64,000 nt of DNA, taken from positions 1-64,000 of the forward strand of contig JAFUWV010000010.1 of assembly GCA_017477325.1 (NCBI GenBank). The letters run 5' to 3'. Source of the stretch: Paludibacteraceae bacterium (GTDB lineage Bacteria; Bacteroidota; Bacteroidia; Bacteroidales; Paludibacteraceae). This document shows, one piece after another, positions 42,036-50,007 of this stretch; within the stretch, counting starts at the first letter, position 1; each line of letters starts with the position of its first letter. A program made the translations under genes and the position numbers. The notes under the pieces were generated by a model. That model worked only from the letters and a program-made list of their open reading frames with translations. It searched no databases and was not told the DNA's origin.

Positions 42036-42090
42036 TTTACGTGTCGTTTACGTCTCGTTTACGTGTCGTTTACGTGTCGTTTACGTAATC
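42036..42090. repeat. Five 11-bp tandem repeats in the leader of the small gene
   Basis: Units TTTACGTGTCG, TTTACGTCTCG, TTTACGTGTCG, TTTACGTGTCG and the divergent TTTACGTAATC follow head to tail from 42036. They lie between the promoter at 42096-42127 and the start codon at 42001, hence in the transcribed leader. Confidence 0.9.
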
Positions 42091-42095
42091 AGGTG

Positions 42096-42127
42096 CAAAG
42101 GTAATGAAAAGAATCGGGATATGCAAG
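42096..42127 (-). promoter_or_regulatory. Promoter of the small unknown gene
   Basis: Minus strand CTTG (42127-42124), 20 bases, TACCTTTG (42103-42096). The rest of the gene-free stretch 42002-42358 holds GGTTACG-type repeats (42128-42175), a second short GGGTTAGGGGTGAC cluster near 42220-42245 and the tRNA promoter; no other gene is seen. Confidence 0.65.
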
Positions 42128-42175
42128 TGGTTACGGGTTACGGGTTACGGGTTACTGGTTACAGGTTACTGGATC
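42128..42175. repeat. GGGTTAC-type heptamer array
   Basis: Six to seven imperfect copies of a GGTTACG/GGTTACT heptamer. Related arrays occur at 56158-56197 and 32524-32548. Confidence 0.8.
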
Positions 42176-42294
42176 CTTGCTATTGTGCCGCAACCATAGT
42201 CGTCCAAGACGATAAACGGGTTAGGGGTGACAGGTGACTGAGGGGTTAACGAGAGGGGGAAAAGAAGGAATAATCAGAAAAAAGTGCGTTTGCT

Positions 42295-42326
42295 CTTGCA
42301 CAGTTCAAAAAAAGGTATTACCTTTG
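42295..42326 (+). promoter_or_regulatory. Promoter of tRNA-Glu
   Basis: CTTG (42295-42298), 20 bases, TACCTTTG (42319-42326), about 33 bases before the mature 5' end of the tRNA. Confidence 0.7.
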
Positions 42327-42358
42327 CAGCCGCTTTCAGAGATGAGAGGGAAACTAAC

Positions 42359-42433
42359 GGTGCTATCGTCTAGCGGTTAGGACAAAAGATTCTCAATCTT
42401 TAAACCGGGGTTCGATTCCCCGTAGCACTACCA
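42359..42433 (+). tRNA. tRNA-Glu (anticodon CTC)
   Basis: A cloverleaf can be drawn: acceptor GGTGCTA/TAGCACT (first pair G-U), D arm GTCT...AGGAC, anticodon stem AAAGA/TCTTT with loop TTCTCAA giving anticodon CTC, T arm CGGGG-TTCGATT-CCCCG, discriminator A and an encoded CCA at 42431-42433. The bases TC before the D stem are as in E. coli tRNA-Glu. It is followed at once by a terminator and has its own promoter. Confidence 0.9.
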
Positions 42434-42435
42434 GA

Positions 42436-42460
42436 AGCACTGAGATTCAGTGCTTTTTTT
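42436..42460 (+). terminator. Terminator after tRNA-Glu
   Basis: AGCACTGA (42436-42443) and TCAGTGCT (42447-42454) form an 8-bp stem with a 3-base loop, followed by a T-run. Confidence 0.85.
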
Positions 42461-42578
42461 GTTAGTAAGAGAGAGTGGCATGATGTTTGAAGTGGTATAG
42501 TAAGAAGGGTGTCAGTATCGCAAAAGGATACGAATACAGCACTCGGGAAGATATAAACTAATAAAAAATAATACGGTT

Positions 42579-43073
42579 ATGAAAAAGACTATTATGTTAT
42601 TGATGGCGGCAGTGGCACTGCTTGCGTCATGCAGAGGGCCTCAAGGTCCTGCCGGCAGAGACGGCAGAGACGGAGTTGACGGTTTTGTCAACTTCAAGAT
42701 AGTGGATCTGACAGTGAGCGGCAACCAGTGGCAGTACTCAGGTCTGAACAACAACAACTACTACATGGGTTCGTTTGAGATGCCGGAGATAACGAAAGAC
42801 ATATACGACAACGGTCTGGTGCAAGTGTATAGAGAATATGACACGGGCACAGCCAATGCAGTGCAACTGCTGTTGCCGAACACGAGGCACAAAGAGTTCA
42901 GCTACACAGATAACGAGGGTAACACTCAGTGGGCTTTCTACACGGAGACAACCGACTATGAGTACGGTATAGGCAAACTGAATGTATTCTTCACCTCCTC
43001 GGACTTCGACTATGAACTCGACAGCGGCTTCGTGCCTGAGGACATTCACTTCAGAGTGGTGATAATGTGGTGA
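42579..43073 (+). CDS. Lipoprotein with short collagen-like segment
   Basis: A 164-residue probable lipoprotein. The signal peptide MKKTIMLLMAAVALLASC ends in a lipobox with Cys18, followed directly by a collagen-like run of Gly-X-Y triplets (GPQGPAGRDGRDGVDG, residues 20-35). The remaining 130 residues are beta-rich and aromatic (QWQYSGLNNNNYYMGSFEMPE; DNEGNTQWAFYTETTDYEY) and match no named domain by eye. It is probably anchored in the outer or inner membrane. No promoter of the standard type was found upstream. A repeat array begins just after its stop. Confidence 0.75.
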   Translation: MKKTIMLLMAAVALLASCRGPQGPAGRDGRDGVDGFVNFKIVDLTVSGNQWQYSGLNNNNYYMGSFEMPEITKDIYDNGLVQVYREYDTGTANAVQLLLPNTRHKEFSYTDNEGNTQWAFYTETTDYEYGIGKLNVFFTSSDFDYELDSGFVPEDIHFRVVIMW

Positions 43074-43080
43074 GGAGAAT

Positions 43081-43126
43081 TTTAAAGTTGAGAGTTGAAA
43101 GTTGAGAGAAGTTGAGAGTTGAAGAG
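43081..43126. repeat. GTTGAGAG-type array overlapping the methyltransferase start
   Basis: AAAGTTGAGAGTTGAAAGTT and its continuation form five imperfect copies of AGTTGAGAG/AGTTGAA. The TTG proposed as start codon at 43112 lies within it. Confidence 0.8.
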
Positions 43127-44404
43127 TTCATAAACGAGCATAGGAGTGAGGACGTGAATCGTCTGGCACTACAGAGGAATCGGTATTCGGAAATGACGGA
43201 TACCGATTTCAGTTTTGCCCTGAGACAGATAGAAGGGCGACAGCGGACAAAAGAGAAACTGCCGTTTCTGCTGGAGCTGCCGGACTGGCTGTTTCCGAAG
43301 AGACTATCGACAGAACAGTGCTCATCGGAGGTGACAGCAAGATACAAGAGGAGGGTGATAGAGGGTTTCAAGTTTCAGGTTTCTTATCCCTTCGGGAACG
43401 ATCTGCTTCGCTGTGCAGGTTGCAGGTCTCAGGTTTCAGGAGTGATGGTGGATTTGACAGGGGGGATGGGTATAGACACACTGTTTCTGAGCGGGGAATT
43501 TGACGAAGTGCATTACGTGGAGAGAGACGAGGAGTTGTGCAGACTGGCAGAGCATAACTTCAGGTTGGGAGGGTTGTCAAGTTTGGGAAGTTTGTCAAGT
43601 TTGGGAAGTTTGTCAAGTTTGGGAAGTTGTATTGAGGTGCATTGCGAGGAGGCGGAGGAATACCTGAAGAGAATGGAGAAAGCAGACCTTATATATATAG
43701 ACCCTGCAAGGAGGTCGGCTTCAGGTAAGAAAGTGTTCAGAACGGAAGACTGCGAGCCTAACGTAGTGGAACTGCTGCCGCTACTGAGAGAGAAATGCTC
43801 CACCCTACTGATAAAACTATCACCGATGCTGGACCTGAATGCGGCAATGAACTCTCTGCTAGAGACGAGAGAGGTACACGTGGTGGCAGCAAAGGGAGAA
43901 GTGAAAGAAGTGCTGATATACCTCAACTTTGCACAGACCGCACAAGAGACGGGAGTGAAGATACACTGCGTGAACCTTGAGACAGAAGATGAGGAGTTGG
44001 TATTCAGCATGGATGAAGAAAGAGAAGCAGAGTGCGAGTATGCGACAGAGACAGAAGAATATGTGTACGAGCCGAATGCGGCAATAATGAAGGCAGGTGC
44101 TTTCAAGACCGTGGCAGCAAGATACGGAGTAAAGAAAGCGGGAGTGAACACACATCTATATACCTCGGGAAGAAGAATAGAGAATTGGCCGGGGAGAGTG
44201 TGGAGGATAGTGAAAAGCGAAGAGTCAAAAGCGAAGAATGAAGAACTGAAGGGGAGAAAGATGAACATACTGGCGCGCAACTACCCTATGAGTGCAGATG
44301 AGATAAAGAAGAAATACAAGATAAGAGACGGCGGAGAAGAGTGGCTGATAGCGACCAGAGTGGCAGACAGAAACATAATGTATATGGCAGAAAGAGTGCA
44401 ATAA
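43112..44404 (+). CDS. THUMP-like/class I SAM-dependent methyltransferase with repeat insertions
   Basis: A 430-residue methyltransferase of a Bacteroidota family with a helical N-terminal region (FINEHRSEDVNRLALQRNRY, ALRQIEGRQ) and a Rossmann core: VDLTGGMGIDTLFLS at 113-127, ADLIYIDPARRS, and LIKLSPMLD. The C-terminal part (AAIMKAGAFKTVAARYGVKK, LARNYPMSADEIKKKYKI) is typical. The only start near the conserved N-terminus is TTG at 43112, within a repeat array. Two further insertions disturb the fold: residues about 84-110 (a TTTCAGG array around a hairpin-type core) and 155-172 (three copies of LSSLGS). All keep the frame. Substrate is probably RNA, unproven. Confidence 0.82.
   Translation: MRVEEFINEHRSEDVNRLALQRNRYSEMTDTDFSFALRQIEGRQRTKEKLPFLLELPDWLFPKRLSTEQCSSEVTARYKRRVIEGFKFQVSYPFGNDLLRCAGCRSQVSGVMVDLTGGMGIDTLFLSGEFDEVHYVERDEELCRLAEHNFRLGGLSSLGSLSSLGSLSSLGSCIEVHCEEAEEYLKRMEKADLIYIDPARRSASGKKVFRTEDCEPNVVELLPLLREKCSTLLIKLSPMLDLNAAMNSLLETREVHVVAAKGEVKEVLIYLNFAQTAQETGVKIHCVNLETEDEELVFSMDEEREAECEYATETEEYVYEPNAAIMKAGAFKTVAARYGVKKAGVNTHLYTSGRRIENWPGRVWRIVKSEESKAKNEELKGRKMNILARNYPMSADEIKKKYKIRDGGEEWLIATRVADRNIMYMAERVQ
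43363..43440. repeat. Composite repeat inserted in the methyltransferase gene
   Basis: TTTCAAG/TTTCAGG heptamers flank a core at 43383-43419 (CTTATCCCTTCGGGAACGAT and onward) that aligns with cores at 57755-57796 and, inverted, 63365-63406. Confidence 0.7.
43575..43628. repeat. Three perfect 18-bp tandem repeats in coding sequence
   Basis: TGTCAAGTTTGGGAAGTT occurs three times head to tail, encoding LSSLGS three times within the methyltransferase. Confidence 0.95.
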
Positions 44405-44420
44405 GAGGCACTCTTTTTTT
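44391..44420 (+). terminator. Terminator overlapping the methyltransferase stop
   Basis: AAAGAGTGC (44391-44399) and GCACTCTTT (44408-44416) pair around an 8-base loop that contains the stop codon, followed by a T-run. Confidence 0.8.
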
Positions 44421-44427
44421 ATTATAT

Positions 44428-44442
44428 CTGCCATTTTGGCAG
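44428..44442. repeat. Short inverted repeat upstream of dnaK
   Basis: CTGCCA and TGGCAG flank TTT. It lies just before a TATTTTTG box (44453-44460) that could be the -7 element of dnaK; no good -33 box is present, and the leader would be about 190 bases with GTTGAA/GTTTAAAG repeats (44486-44560). Confidence 0.4.
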
Positions 44443-44659
44443 TCGAGATTGGTATTTTTGCGGTTGGCACAAGGTTTGACATTAGAGAGTTGAACGTTGA
44501 ATGTTGAACGTTTAAAGTTTAATGTTTAATGTTTAAAGTAGAGAGTTGAGGGAAGTTGGGAAGTATAAACTATAAAGTTTACTTACAATTCAAACTTAAC
44601 GTGACTTAGACTGAAGACTAACAGATAACAAGAATATTAACTTATAAAAACATACAACT

Positions 44660-46582
44660 ATGTCAAAAATTATTGGTATCGACCTTGGCACAACGAACTC
44701 GTGTGTGTCAGTAATGGAAGGCAATGAGCCTGTGGTAATTGCCAACTCGGAAGGAAAGCGTACGACTCCTTCGGTAGTAGGATTTGTGGAAGGCGGTGAA
44801 AGGAAAGTGGGTGATCCTGCAAAGCGTCAGGCTATCACCAACCCGACCAAGACCGTATATAGCATCAAGCGACTGATGGGTGAGAGTTTTGACCGTCTGC
44901 AGTCGGAAATCGCCCGCTTACCATACAAAGTAGTGAAAGGCGACAACAACACTCCGCGTGTAGATATAGACGGCAGGCTGTACACTCCTCAAGAGATCTC
45001 AGCGATTATTCTTCAGAAGATGAAGAAGACCGCAGAGGACTATCTGGGTCAGGAAGTTACAGAAGCAGTGATTACCGTGCCTGCATACTTCAACGACTCA
45101 CAGCGTCAGGCAACAAAAGAGGCCGGCGAGATAGCAGGTCTGCACGTAAGACGTATTGTGAATGAGCCTACAGCAGCAGCATTGGCATACGGACTTGACA
45201 AGGCCAACAAAGACATGAAGATAGTAGTGTTCGACTGCGGTGGCGGTACTCATGATGTAAGTGTACTGGAGTTGGGCGACGGTGTGTTTGAAGTGAAGTC
45301 AACAGCCGGTGATACTCACCTTGGCGGTGACGACTTCGACCACAGAATCATTGAATGGCTTGTACAGGAGTTCAAGCAAGACAACGGCGGTGCAGACCTG
45401 AGCAAAGACCCGATGGCAATGCAGCGCTTGAAAGAGGCAGCCGAGAAGGCCAAGATAGAGTTGAGTAACACGACATCGACAGAGATCAACCTGCCTTACA
45501 TCATGCCTGTAAACGGAGTGCCCGCACACCTGGTAAAGACACTGACCCGTGCAAAGTTTGAACAGTTGATAGACGACCTGATTCAGAAGACTATAGCTCC
45601 CTGCCGTACAGCATTGGAGAGCGCAGGTCTGAAGACAAGCGATATAGATGAGATTATCCTGGTAGGCGGTTCGACACGTATTCCTGCCATACAACAGGCA
45701 GTGGAGAAGTTCTTCGGCAAAGTGCCCAGCAAGGGTGTAAATCCTGATGAGGTGGTAGCCGTAGGTGCAGCAATCCAAGGCGGTGTGCTGACAGGTGAAG
45801 TGAAAGACGTGCTTCTGCTGGATGTTACTCCACTGAGTCTGGGTATAGAGACCATGGGCGGCGTGATGACCAAGATGATAGAAGCCAACACGACTATTCC
45901 TACGAAGAAGACCGAAGTCTTCACCACAGCGGTAGACAATCAGCCTTCAGTAGAGATAAAAGTATTGCAAGGCGAGCGCCCGATGGCAGCTCAGAACAAG
46001 CAGATAGGCATCTTCCACCTTGACGGCATAATGCCTGCACGAAGAGGCGAGCCACAGATAGAGGTAACCTTCGATATTGACGCCAACGGTATCTTGAACG
46101 TAAGTGCCAAAGACAAGGCTACTGGCAAGGAGCAGAAGATACGTATTGAGGCATCGAGCGGTCTGAGCGACGCAGAGATCAAGCGTATGAAAGCAGAAGC
46201 AGAGGCAAATGCCGCAGCAGACGCAAAGGAGAAAGAGCGTGTCGACAAGCTTAACAAGGCAGACTCAATGATCTTCCAGACGGAGAAGCAGCTGCAGGAG
46301 ATTGGCGACAAGATACCTGCAGACAAGAAGGCTCCTATAGAAGATGCTCTGAAGAAACTGAAAGAAGCATACGAGAAGAAGGATGCTGACGAGTGCGAGC
46401 GTTACGTGAACGAACTGAACAGCGCATTCCAAGCCGCTGCCAGCGAGATGTACAATGCAGCACAAGGCAATCCGACTGCGGGCAACCCAGGTAACCCGGG
46501 TAATCCCGGCGGCGGTAACCCAGGTGGCGGTAATGCAGGCGGAGACGACGTGACAGACGTGGACTTCGAAGAGGTGAAATAA
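44660..46582 (+). CDS. dnaK: Chaperone protein DnaK (Hsp70)
   Basis: A 640-residue Hsp70. The phosphate-1 motif [14 protein letters not shown] opens the ATPase domain; [24 protein letters not shown] and the substrate domain [17 protein letters not shown] follow; the C-terminal lid ends in a [13 protein letters not shown]-rich tail and the conserved EEVK-type end. The phosphate-2 motif reads [12 protein letters not shown] (190-201) where YDLGGGTFDVS is canonical (C193, H198). No grpE or dnaJ adjoins, as is common in Bacteroidota. The leader carries repeat arrays. A strong terminator follows. Confidence 0.97.
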   Translation: MSKIIGIDLGTTNSCVSVMEGNEPVVIANSEGKRTTPSVVGFVEGGERKVGDPAKRQAITNPTKTVYSIKRLMGESFDRLQSEIARLPYKVVKGDNNTPRVDIDGRLYTPQEISAIILQKMKKTAEDYLGQEVTEAVITVPAYFNDSQRQATKEAGEIAGLHVRRIVNEPTAAALAYGLDKANKDMKIVVFDCGGGTHDVSVLELGDGVFEVKSTAGDTHLGGDDFDHRIIEWLVQEFKQDNGGADLSKDPMAMQRLKEAAEKAKIELSNTTSTEINLPYIMPVNGVPAHLVKTLTRAKFEQLIDDLIQKTIAPCRTALESAGLKTSDIDEIILVGGSTRIPAIQQAVEKFFGKVPSKGVNPDEVVAVGAAIQGGVLTGEVKDVLLLDVTPLSLGIETMGGVMTKMIEANTTIPTKKTEVFTTAVDNQPSVEIKVLQGERPMAAQNKQIGIFHLDGIMPARRGEPQIEVTFDIDANGILNVSAKDKATGKEQKIRIEASSGLSDAEIKRMKAEAEANAAADAKEKERVDKLNKADSMIFQTEKQLQEIGDKIPADKKAPIEDALKKLKEAYEKKDADECERYVNELNSAFQAAASEMYNAAQGNPTAGNPGNPGNPGGGNPGGGNAGGDDVTDVDFEEVK

Positions 46583-46599
46583 TTCATAATGCATAATAA

Positions 46600-46632
46600 A
46601 AGTAAGGGGCACTCACCGAGTGCCCCTTACTT
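46600..46632. terminator. Bidirectional terminator between dnaK and the secreted protein gene
   Basis: AAGTAAGGGGCACT (46600-46613) and AGTGCCCCTTACTT (46619-46632) form a perfect 14-bp stem with a 5-base loop between two convergent genes. Confidence 0.9.
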
Positions 46633-46672
46633 TGTGGAATATGCGCCTCTCAGGAGGCAGATGCGGAGATTC

Positions 46673-49600
46673 TTATTTTATCTCACAACCGATGGCATTA
46701 TAGATTTTGCCATTGGGGAGACAGATATAGAGCTTGCCGTCTTTGAGAATCTTCTGTGCCTGAGATTGACTGTAAACCGGAACAGTCTCAAAAGCAGAGG
46801 CCGTTGACTGAATGACAACATTGTCGGCAACAGAGCCTTCGGAATTAACAATGTTGCCTGTTGCTTCATTGATTTTCCCGTTAGTAGGTGCAGTGATGAT
46901 GCAATCGACGAGTGAGATGCCTCCACGGAAATTATAGATTGCGCCTCTGGAGTCGGCTGCTGTGGCAGTGACAGAAGACGCCTCTATGGATAGACGAGGA
47001 TTGCCGGTTTTGCTTCCGCTTATTCCTCCATTGGCATTAAGGTTTGCCGAGACGACAGAGAGTTCAGCATTGTTGTTTACAACGATAGCAGAACCGGAGT
47101 TGTTGGTAGCAGAGAGTGTGCCCTTGCCTGTGATAGTAGTATTCTTAGTCAAGTTCAAAATAACAGCATTGCCGGTGAGAGCAACGTCTTTCTCTACATT
47201 GATGACAAGACCATCGATGTTGGATATGATAAGTTGTGAGGAAGCCGAGTAGTCAGCATTGACGGTAAGGGTGCGAATGCCATCGAAGGAGAATGCTCCA
47301 TTACCGAGGATATCGGCCATATTCAAGGTTGATATCTGCGTACCATCAACTATGGCATCGAACTCTATCCCATCGACTGTGATGACGCATTGTGCAGACT
47401 TGCCTCCTGCCTTGGCTGTGACAATGACAGTTTGAGCAAGCGGAGCATTGGCGTTAATCTTGACATAACCTGTGTTGCTTACAGTGGCAACTCCCGTATT
47501 ACTTGAGGAGTATGTGATATCATCGCCTGTGTTGGCGGGGAACAGATTGGTGATGAGTTGGAACTCGTCGCCTGGCTCTACTATGATGTTTTCAGGCTCA
47601 ACCGACACCTGCTCTATGACAGCATTGGTAACCTGTACGGAAAGTCCGTTGCCTACGCTGTTGGTGCCCTGGGTGATGTTGTAATGGTAGGTGCCTTTGG
47701 TGGCATTGGTGGCATCAATGGTGATAGTACCGTCGGTCTCTGCCTTTACTGTAGGCGCTGTGCCAGTGCCTGAATTAAGTGTAAAGACGAAGTCGCTGGT
47801 GGAAGCCATTGAGGGACGGGTCTGCAGTTTGATGCCAGCCAACCTGTTTCCTTTGACAACGCAGATGGGGTCGGAGTAGACTGTGCTGGCATAGTATTTT
47901 CCGCTGGCATCAGCCACGTAGAGATTGATGGCATCGTGAGCAATGTCGTTGTATCCTTTGGTGAACTCTGCTGCTATATCGCAACTGTTGCTCTTCTTGG
48001 TCGGTTTGAAATAAACGACCTTGTAGTATGAGCCGTCCTGGAGTGTTTGCGTGCATTTATAGTCCACGTAGTAGGTGCCGCCGTTGCTGTTGTTAATCCA
48101 GTGGCTGGAGTGGATACCGTTGTAGTTGGTAGCCCCGTCGGGTATGGCTGTAGCGGTTACCTTGACCACGGAGTTGACTTTGGTGTAGTATGAGCGGTTC
48201 TCTGCGGTGAGCGGGCCCACGTTGCCGTAGTTGTCCACCTGCTGTGCCGAGAGAGCAATGCCCTGCAGATAGGTTGGCGTTCCTGTGTAGGCATAGGATA
48301 CCCGTACGTCTTCGCCTGCCTTGTAGAGTTGGTCTTCGCGCACACGCGTATATAGATATTGTGTGGCATTGGGTTTTGCCTGCGTGAGTTCCATTCGCGT
48401 TGTCTGCTCTGGCACGAACCTGTTCTCGGAAGTCCAGTGATAGGAGGTGAGATATTCGATGTTGGTGTAAGAGTTGTAGAGTATATACTCCTGGTTCGGC
48501 TTTGGGTTTTCGAGATAGAGTTTGGTTCCTTCCACTTTCAGTACCGCCTGCACCACTGGCTCCGAGCAAGGTGCTTTCGCAATGCGTGCGACATTGGATA
48601 TGAGCACTCCGTCACAGTCGGGCGATGTGGCTCTTACACGAACTATCTTGCCGAGATATTCGGCGGGGATGAACCAGGAGTCGCTGTTGGTCTGCACGTC
48701 TGTCCAGTTGGTTTCTCCGTCGTCGCTTACCTGCCATGTGAAGTTGAATGACACTCCGTATTCCTTCTGCAGCGTGTTTGCTTCGCCAGTAAGCAGACAT
48801 TGGGCAGTCTGCATCACGGGCAACGTCTGGTTTGCGGTTCCCGAGAAGATTACCCCACCCTGCAGCGGTGTGAAGCCGAAGCGCAGTTCGTGGGCTGGTT
48901 GCGAGCCGTACATATAGGTCTTGCTGTTTGATGCAAGAATAGCGGTAGTGGGCGAATGCAGCACGTAGGGGTAGTTGAGTGCAATACCTGCTTCTGCCCA
49001 GATTGCCCATCCTGCGCCTTTGCAATAGAGAGGTGCTTGTATCTTGATGTAGGAGGTCTTGCTGAATATGCCGTATTTGGCTCCGTAGGCTTCCACTTTG
49101 CCTCCTTCGAGCGCTATAACACCGTTTGCGCCTATCGCTGTACCGTTGTCGGAGCAGTCGGATACCACATATCCGCTTTTTATCATCAGTCCTCCTCCTG
49201 CGTATATACCGCTGGCACCGTCGCCCAGTGCTGTGGCGTTCAGGTCGGCCTCGATGACGATATCTTTTGTGGCAGAGACAGGTGTTCCGCTGGAACGTGC
49301 TATGATGGAACCTCCTTTGAGTTCGATATCCGTTTCCGCTACGATAGCCCATCCGCCTGCTGTTGCAGTGACGTTGCCAGATAGTTTCACACTTCCTCCC
49401 TCGGCATAGATGCCGTATTTGGCACCTCGTGCAACCACATTGCAGTCGCTGATGTTGATGGAGCCGTTCGGTGTATAGATAGCCGACATGTTGGTTCCGC
49501 AGGTGCAGTTGACGGTCGCGTTAAACATGTTGATGCCGCTTTTCCGAGAATAGATGGCATCCCCGTTGGCGCTGAGGTTCAACTTGCCGCCATCCACCAT

Positions 49601-49927
49601 GATGGCACGGTCGATATTGAGGGCGTCCTTCTTGCTCGACACTTCCAGCGAGGCAGATAAGACGGTCAGACTGCCTACCGAGATGCCGTGACCGCTGGAC
49701 TTGATGATGAGGGTGCGGTCGCCCGACACGATTAGGTCGAAGTCGCCTTTGATGGTAGCGAGGGTTCGGTTCACGTCCATGAAGATTTCCGCTGGACCGA
49801 GCAGGATGATTTCTGCACCTTCCTCGATGCTGCTGGAATTGACTTTGCCGACTATTTTGGTGGTCGTGACGGCATTGAGTGCCGCCGAGCACATGAGAGC
49901 GAAAAGAAACAGTAGAGATTTACGCAT
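46673..49927 (-). CDS. Large secreted beta-helix/Ig-like surface protein
   Basis: A 1084-residue secreted protein. Signal peptide MRKSLLFLFALMCSAALNA. Residues about 25-330 are a parallel beta-helix-like region with repeated short motifs (GDAIYSRKSGINM, GAKYGIYAEGGSVKLSG, GAKYGIFSKTSYIKI) of the type seen in carbohydrate-binding/DUF4353-like proteins. The middle is beta-rich and unassigned; around 790-890 a bacterial Ig-like domain (VSVEPENIIVEPGDEFQL, YSSSNTGVATVSNTGYVKI); a second helix-like stretch is at 900-1040. The last 30 residues (KILKDGKLYICLPNGKIYNA, then IGCEIK) resemble a C-terminal tail common on secreted Bacteroidales proteins. Function unknown; adhesion or glycan binding is plausible. 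Confidence 0.75.
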   Translation of the reverse strand: MRKSLLFLFALMCSAALNAVTTTKIVGKVNSSSIEEGAEIILLGPAEIFMDVNRTLATIKGDFDLIVSGDRTLIIKSSGHGISVGSLTVLSASLEVSSKKDALNIDRAIMVDGGKLNLSANGDAIYSRKSGINMFNATVNCTCGTNMSAIYTPNGSINISDCNVVARGAKYGIYAEGGSVKLSGNVTATAGGWAIVAETDIELKGGSIIARSSGTPVSATKDIVIEADLNATALGDGASGIYAGGGLMIKSGYVVSDCSDNGTAIGANGVIALEGGKVEAYGAKYGIFSKTSYIKIQAPLYCKGAGWAIWAEAGIALNYPYVLHSPTTAILASNSKTYMYGSQPAHELRFGFTPLQGGVIFSGTANQTLPVMQTAQCLLTGEANTLQKEYGVSFNFTWQVSDDGETNWTDVQTNSDSWFIPAEYLGKIVRVRATSPDCDGVLISNVARIAKAPCSEPVVQAVLKVEGTKLYLENPKPNQEYILYNSYTNIEYLTSYHWTSENRFVPEQTTRMELTQAKPNATQYLYTRVREDQLYKAGEDVRVSYAYTGTPTYLQGIALSAQQVDNYGNVGPLTAENRSYYTKVNSVVKVTATAIPDGATNYNGIHSSHWINNSNGGTYYVDYKCTQTLQDGSYYKVVYFKPTKKSNSCDIAAEFTKGYNDIAHDAINLYVADASGKYYASTVYSDPICVVKGNRLAGIKLQTRPSMASTSDFVFTLNSGTGTAPTVKAETDGTITIDATNATKGTYHYNITQGTNSVGNGLSVQVTNAVIEQVSVEPENIIVEPGDEFQLITNLFPANTGDDITYSSSNTGVATVSNTGYVKINANAPLAQTVIVTAKAGGKSAQCVITVDGIEFDAIVDGTQISTLNMADILGNGAFSFDGIRTLTVNADYSASSQLIISNIDGLVINVEKDVALTGNAVILNLTKNTTITGKGTLSATNNSGSAIVVNNNAELSVVSANLNANGGISGSKTGNPRLSIEASSVTATAADSRGAIYNFRGGISLVDCIITAPTNGKINEATGNIVNSEGSVADNVVIQSTASAFETVPVYSQSQAQKILKDGKLYICLPNGKIYNAIGCEIK

Positions 49928-49945
49928 AATAACGGGTTTTTATGT

Positions 49946-49962
49946 TTGCCGGAATCCGGCAA
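49946..49962. repeat. Short palindrome upstream of the secreted protein gene
   Basis: TTGCCGGAATCCGGCAA is an 8-bp inverted repeat around a single base, between ugd and the secreted protein gene. It could be a weak terminator or a protein site; no T-run on the minus strand. Confidence 0.4.
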
Positions 49963-50007
49963 TCTTATTTATATAGATTCTTGCTTTGTCAGATGCGACA
50001 AAGTATA

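Noticed and set aside
42128-42245. Telomere-like or CRISPR-like array (GGTTACG repeats)
   Set aside because: Units are 7 bases without spacers and no cas gene is near; treated as a simple dispersed repeat.
43513-44280. A 255-codon minus-strand frame rich in Ser and Leu
   Set aside because: Mirror of the methyltransferase gene; the low-complexity Ser/Leu composition comes from the complementary codons.
48612-49352. A 246-codon Arg-rich frame on the minus strand
   Set aside because: Another frame of the large secreted protein; the Arg-rich composition and lack of signal or domain mark it as spurious.
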